A stretch of 64,000 nt of DNA from Suttonella indologenes (GTDB lineage: Bacteria > Pseudomonadota > Gammaproteobacteria > Cardiobacteriales > Cardiobacteriaceae), in contig NZ_UHIA01000004.1 in the NCBI RefSeq assembly GCF_900460215.1, positions 286,501 through 350,500 of the forward strand, in the 5' to 3' direction. Under the pieces are notes generated by a model, which saw only the letters and a list, made by a program, of their open reading frames with translations, searched no databases and was not told the origin of the DNA. Positions 61,414 through 64,000 of the stretch are shown piece by piece (the first letter of the stretch is position 1; every line of letters starts with the position of its first letter). The translations under genes and the position numbers were made by a program.

Positions 61414-62751
61414 ATGTTGCTGAAATCTTTAAAAACAGAATTAATCCCTACATTAAAACTTGCTATTCCCATGATTGGCACTCAGCTGCTCAATTATGGC
61501 CAGCAAATTATCGATACGGTCATGGCGGGGCGGCACAGCGCCTTAACCTTATCGGGCGTATCCCTTGCCAATCAGCTTTTCGCATTGGTTTATTTGTTGA
61601 TGAGCGGTGTGGGAATCGGTTTTTCCGCTTATATTTCTCGTCACCACGGTGCAGAAGACAGCACGGCGGTTCGCCGCTATTTTCAACAGGGGTTATGGCT
61701 GTTTTGGGGTATGTCGTTATTAACCGTTCTGCTGACACTGCTTTGTGCTTATCTGCCTTATGTCTTGGGCAGTCAGGCAGATATCGCTGCACAAAGCAAC
61801 GCTTATTTGTTAATCTTGGCTTTGCCGGCAGGCATTTTTGTTTTCGCCGGCGTGGCGCGGTATTTTATGGAAGGCATGGCCAGTCCGCGCATGATTAATA
61901 TCGTGCAGGCTTGTTTATTGCCGGTGAATGCCTTGGGCAATTATGTGTTTTTGACTTACACCGACTGGGGCGCGGCAGGCATGGCGGTCTCTACCGCGAT
62001 TTGCTATTTACTGTATTTCATTCTATTGCTGGGCATTTTGCTCAAAGACAAACGCTGGCGGCATTATCGCTTATTCTCGCGCATCAGCCGGCCAAGAAAA
62101 GATATTCTGTATTCGCTGATTGCCGTCGGTCTGCCGATTGGCGTGGCGATTATGATGGAAGTCGGCATGTTTGCATTTATTAGCGTTATGGCCAGCCGCA
62201 GTAGCGCGATTATGACTGGTGCCAATCAAATTGCCGGCAATTATCTCGGCGTGATGTTTATGATTCCTTTGGGTATGTCTGCCGCTTTGACCATCCGTAC
62301 CGCCAATGCTTTAGGGCGTGATGATTGGCAGGCAATTCGAGATCGCAGTATTGCGGGGCTACTGTTTTGTACCATATTTATGCTCAGCGCCAGTGTCGCT
62401 ATGTATTTTTTGCGTGCAGAAATCGCCGCGATTTATACAAAAGATTTGCAAATTATTGCTTTAGCGGTACAAATTTTGCTGATTATGGCGTTTTTCCAAT
62501 TAGCCGACGGTTTGCAGGTGGCCGCCACAGGCATTTTGCGCGGACTTGGCGACACACGGATTATTCTCGGCTTTGCCATGTTCGGTTATTGGATTATCGG
62601 CATTCCGGTCGGCTGCTTATTATTCTACGGCTTTGATATGGGTATTATCGGACTGTGGATTGGCTGCGCCTTAGGATTATTTATTTTTGCCGCATTAGCC
62701 ATTCATCGCGTTTTTAAACATTTACAACGACATGGAGTACTGTATGGCTAA
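61414..62751 (+). CDS. norM: MATE family multidrug efflux transporter
   Basis: 445 residues, about 12 helices in two halves (start LKLAIPMIGTQLLNYGQQIID; middle GLPIGVAIMMEVGMFAFISV). Typical of NorM/YdhE-type Na+ or H+ coupled exporters of cationic drugs. Overlaps folA by eight bases. Confidence 0.88.
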   Translation: MLLKSLKTELIPTLKLAIPMIGTQLLNYGQQIIDTVMAGRHSALTLSGVSLANQLFALVYLLMSGVGIGFSAYISRHHGAEDSTAVRRYFQQGLWLFWGMSLLTVLLTLLCAYLPYVLGSQADIAAQSNAYLLILALPAGIFVFAGVARYFMEGMASPRMINIVQACLLPVNALGNYVFLTYTDWGAAGMAVSTAICYLLYFILLLGILLKDKRWRHYRLFSRISRPRKDILYSLIAVGLPIGVAIMMEVGMFAFISVMASRSSAIMTGANQIAGNYLGVMFMIPLGMSAALTIRTANALGRDDWQAIRDRSIAGLLFCTIFMLSASVAMYFLRAEIAAIYTKDLQIIALAVQILLIMAFFQLADGLQVAATGILRGLGDTRIILGFAMFGYWIIGIPVGCLLFYGFDMGIIGLWIGCALGLFIFAALAIHRVFKHLQRHGVLYG

Positions 62752-63256
62752 GCCGGAAATTCATTTGATTGCCGCGCAAACGCGCAACCGCGTTATCGGG
62801 CGCGATAATGCCATGCCTTGGCATTTGCCGCGCGATTTGGCGCATTTTAAAGCGGCAACCATGGGCTATCCCGTCATTATGGGACGCAATACTTACCTCT
62901 CTATCGGCAAAGCCCTGCCTAAACGCGCCAATCACGTGATTAGCCGCAATGCGGCATTTCAATTGCCGGATGCCGAAGTCCATCACAGCCTCGATCAAGT
63001 CTTAACTGCTTGCGAAAGCGTGGAAAAAGTCTTTATCATCGGCGGCGGCGAATTGTATCGCAGCAGTCTATCATTGGCAGACGAACTCAATATTACATGG
63101 ATAGAAACAGAACTTGAGGGCGATACCTTTTTTCCTGTTATTGACAGCCGAATTTGGCAAGAAATCGCTTGCGAAACTGTAGAGGCGGATACGAATAACC
63201 GTTATGATTTAAGCTTTTGTCGCTATCGGCGTATAGTCGGAGAAGAAGTGGTATAG
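62744..63256 (+). CDS. folA: dihydrofolate reductase
   Basis: 170 residues. Substrate site with DNAMPWHLPRDLAHFK (Asp27 equivalent in the following helix), VIMGRNTYLSIGKALP, VFIIGGGELYRSSL. It makes tetrahydrofolate. It starts inside norM's end. Confidence 0.95.
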   Translation: MAKPEIHLIAAQTRNRVIGRDNAMPWHLPRDLAHFKAATMGYPVIMGRNTYLSIGKALPKRANHVISRNAAFQLPDAEVHHSLDQVLTACESVEKVFIIGGGELYRSSLSLADELNITWIETELEGDTFFPVIDSRIWQEIACETVEADTNNRYDLSFCRYRRIVGEEVV

Positions 63257-63266
63257 GTAAAAAAGA

Positions 63267-63293
63267 AAAGCCCTGTAAAAACAGGGCTTTTTC
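63267..63293 (+). terminator. terminator of norM-folA
   Basis: AAAGCCCTGT-AAAA-ACAGGGCTTTTT. Confidence 0.92.
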
Positions 63294-63302
63294 TATGGAA
63301 TT

Positions 63303-63379
63303 TGGTAGGCATAATCGGACTCGAACCAACGACCCCCACCATGTCAAGGTGGTGCTCTAACCAACTGAGCTATATGCCT
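63303..63379 (-). tRNA. tRNA-Val (GAC)
   Basis: 77 bases with encoded CCA. Minus strand: acceptor AGGCATA/TATGCCT, D arm GCTCAGTTGGTTAGAGC, anticodon stem CCACC-TTGACAT-GGTGG with GAC, T loop GGTTCGAGTCC. Confidence 0.95.
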
Positions 63380-63435
63380 AAAGAAGGCGCGATTATAGAG
63401 AGTTTTTCTTTTTTTGGCAAGTGTTTTATTGAGAG

Positions 63436-63660
63436 TTATTTTCCGGAGATGCTTTTATTCTGCTGACTCTCTTTGGCGGCGATTTTTTTGACTAATTCTT
63501 TACACATATCCCATTCGATCTCGCCATTGATGTAGCGGTCATAAGCAGCGCGCATAGCCGGGCTGGGTTCGTAACCTTTACCGCGAATCACATTTAAGAC
63601 TTGATTCACGGCGATTAGGCGAATGCGTTTTTCTTTTGCGGTAATCGGGCTGGCAGTCAT
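63436..63660 (-). CDS. small hypothetical protein, antitoxin-like
   Basis: About 74 residues. GKGYEPSPAMRAAYDRYING is reminiscent of VbhA-family antitoxins (GLEPSPE..., one helical domain), but the inhibitory motif of VbhA is not obvious and no Fic toxin is nearby. It stands alone between tRNA-Val and a MITE. Not identified with certainty. Confidence 0.55.
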   Translation of the reverse strand: MTASPITAKEKRIRLIAVNQVLNVIRGKGYEPSPAMRAAYDRYINGEIEWDMCKELVKKIAAKESQQNKSISGK

Positions 63661-63706
63661 CATAATCCTTAAGAGAAAAAGCTATGATAGCAAAAATGCT
63701 GTATCT

Positions 63707-63814
63707 TATAGTCGGAGAAGTGAAAAAGTAGTACAAGGCGGCGAGCCGCAGACAGTACAGATAGTACGGCAAGGCGAGCCAACGCCGTAATACTTTTTCA
63801 ATTCTTTGACTATA
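63707..63814. repeat. Correia-like MITE, copy at 63.7 kb
   Basis: TATAGTCGGAGAAGTG to CAATTCTTTGACTATA, 108 bp. Core GTACAAGGCGGCGAGCCGCA and ACAGATAGTACGGCAAGGCG; it is the copy closest to the Neisseria core. Confidence 0.88.
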
Positions 63815-63840
63815 CCTGTTGTCTGAACAAAAAGACATAA

Positions 63841-63866
63841 ATTAAGCCGCACTTAGGCGGCTTAAT
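63841..63866 (-). terminator. terminator-like hairpin after the partial gene
   Basis: ATTAAGCCGC-ACTTAG-GCGGCTTAAT, located just past the stop of the leftward gene at 63885. Confidence 0.7.
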
Positions 63867-63884
63867 GTTCTGATGAAACACAGA

Positions 63885-64000
63885 TTAGACGATGCGTTTT
63901 TTAAACGCGCCTAGGCAGAAGGTACTGACGGCGGTGCCGATAATAATGGCAAGTGCATAGAGGAAGACTTTGTCCACCGCATTAGGGATGAAGAGAACAA
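63885..64000 (-). CDS. C-terminal end of a membrane protein (partial)
   Basis: 38 codons ending KKRIV. The sequence FVLFIPNAVDKVFLYALAII, then GTAVSTFCLGAF, is one membrane helix at the end of a larger protein that continues beyond the window. The style resembles the last helix of a PTS permease or similar carrier, which cannot be confirmed. Confidence 0.5.
   Translation of the reverse strand, partial: VLFIPNAVDKVFLYALAIIIGTAVSTFCLGAFKKRIV

Overview
The window looks like chromosome from a gammaproteobacterial host-associated commensal. A Cardiobacteriaceae genome (Cardiobacterium or Suttonella type) is my best guess, by inference only. The supports are a zipA-ligA pair (ZipA is a gammaproteobacterial protein), YggX, NagZ, a complete cbb3 oxidase locus with its assembly genes, a copper nitrite reductase, FrpC-like RTX proteins, and Correia-type MITEs of the kind best known from Neisseria. 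Base composition is moderate, and genes are closely packed outside the mobile regions.

Layout. 1-3.4 kb is debris from RTX loci: a frameshifted lipoprotein gene, one stray RTX unit, two copies of a ~555 bp module ending in a UPF0210 3' fragment, and a truncated COG2958 gene. 3.5-6.1 kb is a class Ia ribonucleotide reductase operon (nrdB-nrdA) with a paired NrdR-box-like site, then a FieF-type cation exporter. 7.3-15.8 kb is a lipoprotein/RTX island: a tandemly duplicated lipoprotein gene and a 2028-residue RTX protein with six 158-residue repeats. 15.9-19 kb holds nirK, a beta-propeller protein and a SCO-family copper chaperone, with FNR-type boxes before nirK and SCO. 19-41 kb is mostly housekeeping: hpt, nagZ, yggX, tRNA-Phe, rpmBG, an ABC exporter, sohB, pepD, engB, cytochrome c4, zipA, ligA and argF, plus an uncommon kinase-RNA ligase fusion. 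41-50 kb is ccoNOQP, ccoG, ccoH, ccoI and ccoS, with a vapBC-like toxin-antitoxin pair lodged between ccoI and ccoS. 50-56.5 kb is xseA, an NlpC/P60 peptidase, yihY, uspA and an FKBP isomerase. 56.6-60.3 kb is a nest of IS630, IS5 and IS30 pieces inside a split MITE. The end carries an ArsR/SmtB-type sensor with a His/Cys-rich metal-binding protein, a MATE pump, folA and tRNA-Val.

How the parts work together. The cbb3 oxidase, cytochrome c4, SCO protein and nitrite reductase form a microaerobic/nitrite respiration set. CcoI would supply copper for cbb3. The SCO protein may serve copper insertion.

The most striking pattern is a set of small inverted-repeat elements that all begin TATAG and end CTATA and sit at TA dinucleotides. 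They include Correia-like ~108 bp copies, a different ~89 bp element, a 49 bp palindrome and an IS630-end derivative. An IS630-family transposon in the same window has the same type of termini. Several are nested, and two can be removed on paper to restore an interrupted reading frame: a PIN toxin and an IS30 transposase. Other leads are a twice-occurring promoter plus two-hairpin RNA-like element, the Asp-to-Cys change at the FrpC-type Asp-Pro cleavage position of the RTX protein, and the metallothionein-like His/Cys-rich protein under a zinc-sensor-like regulator.
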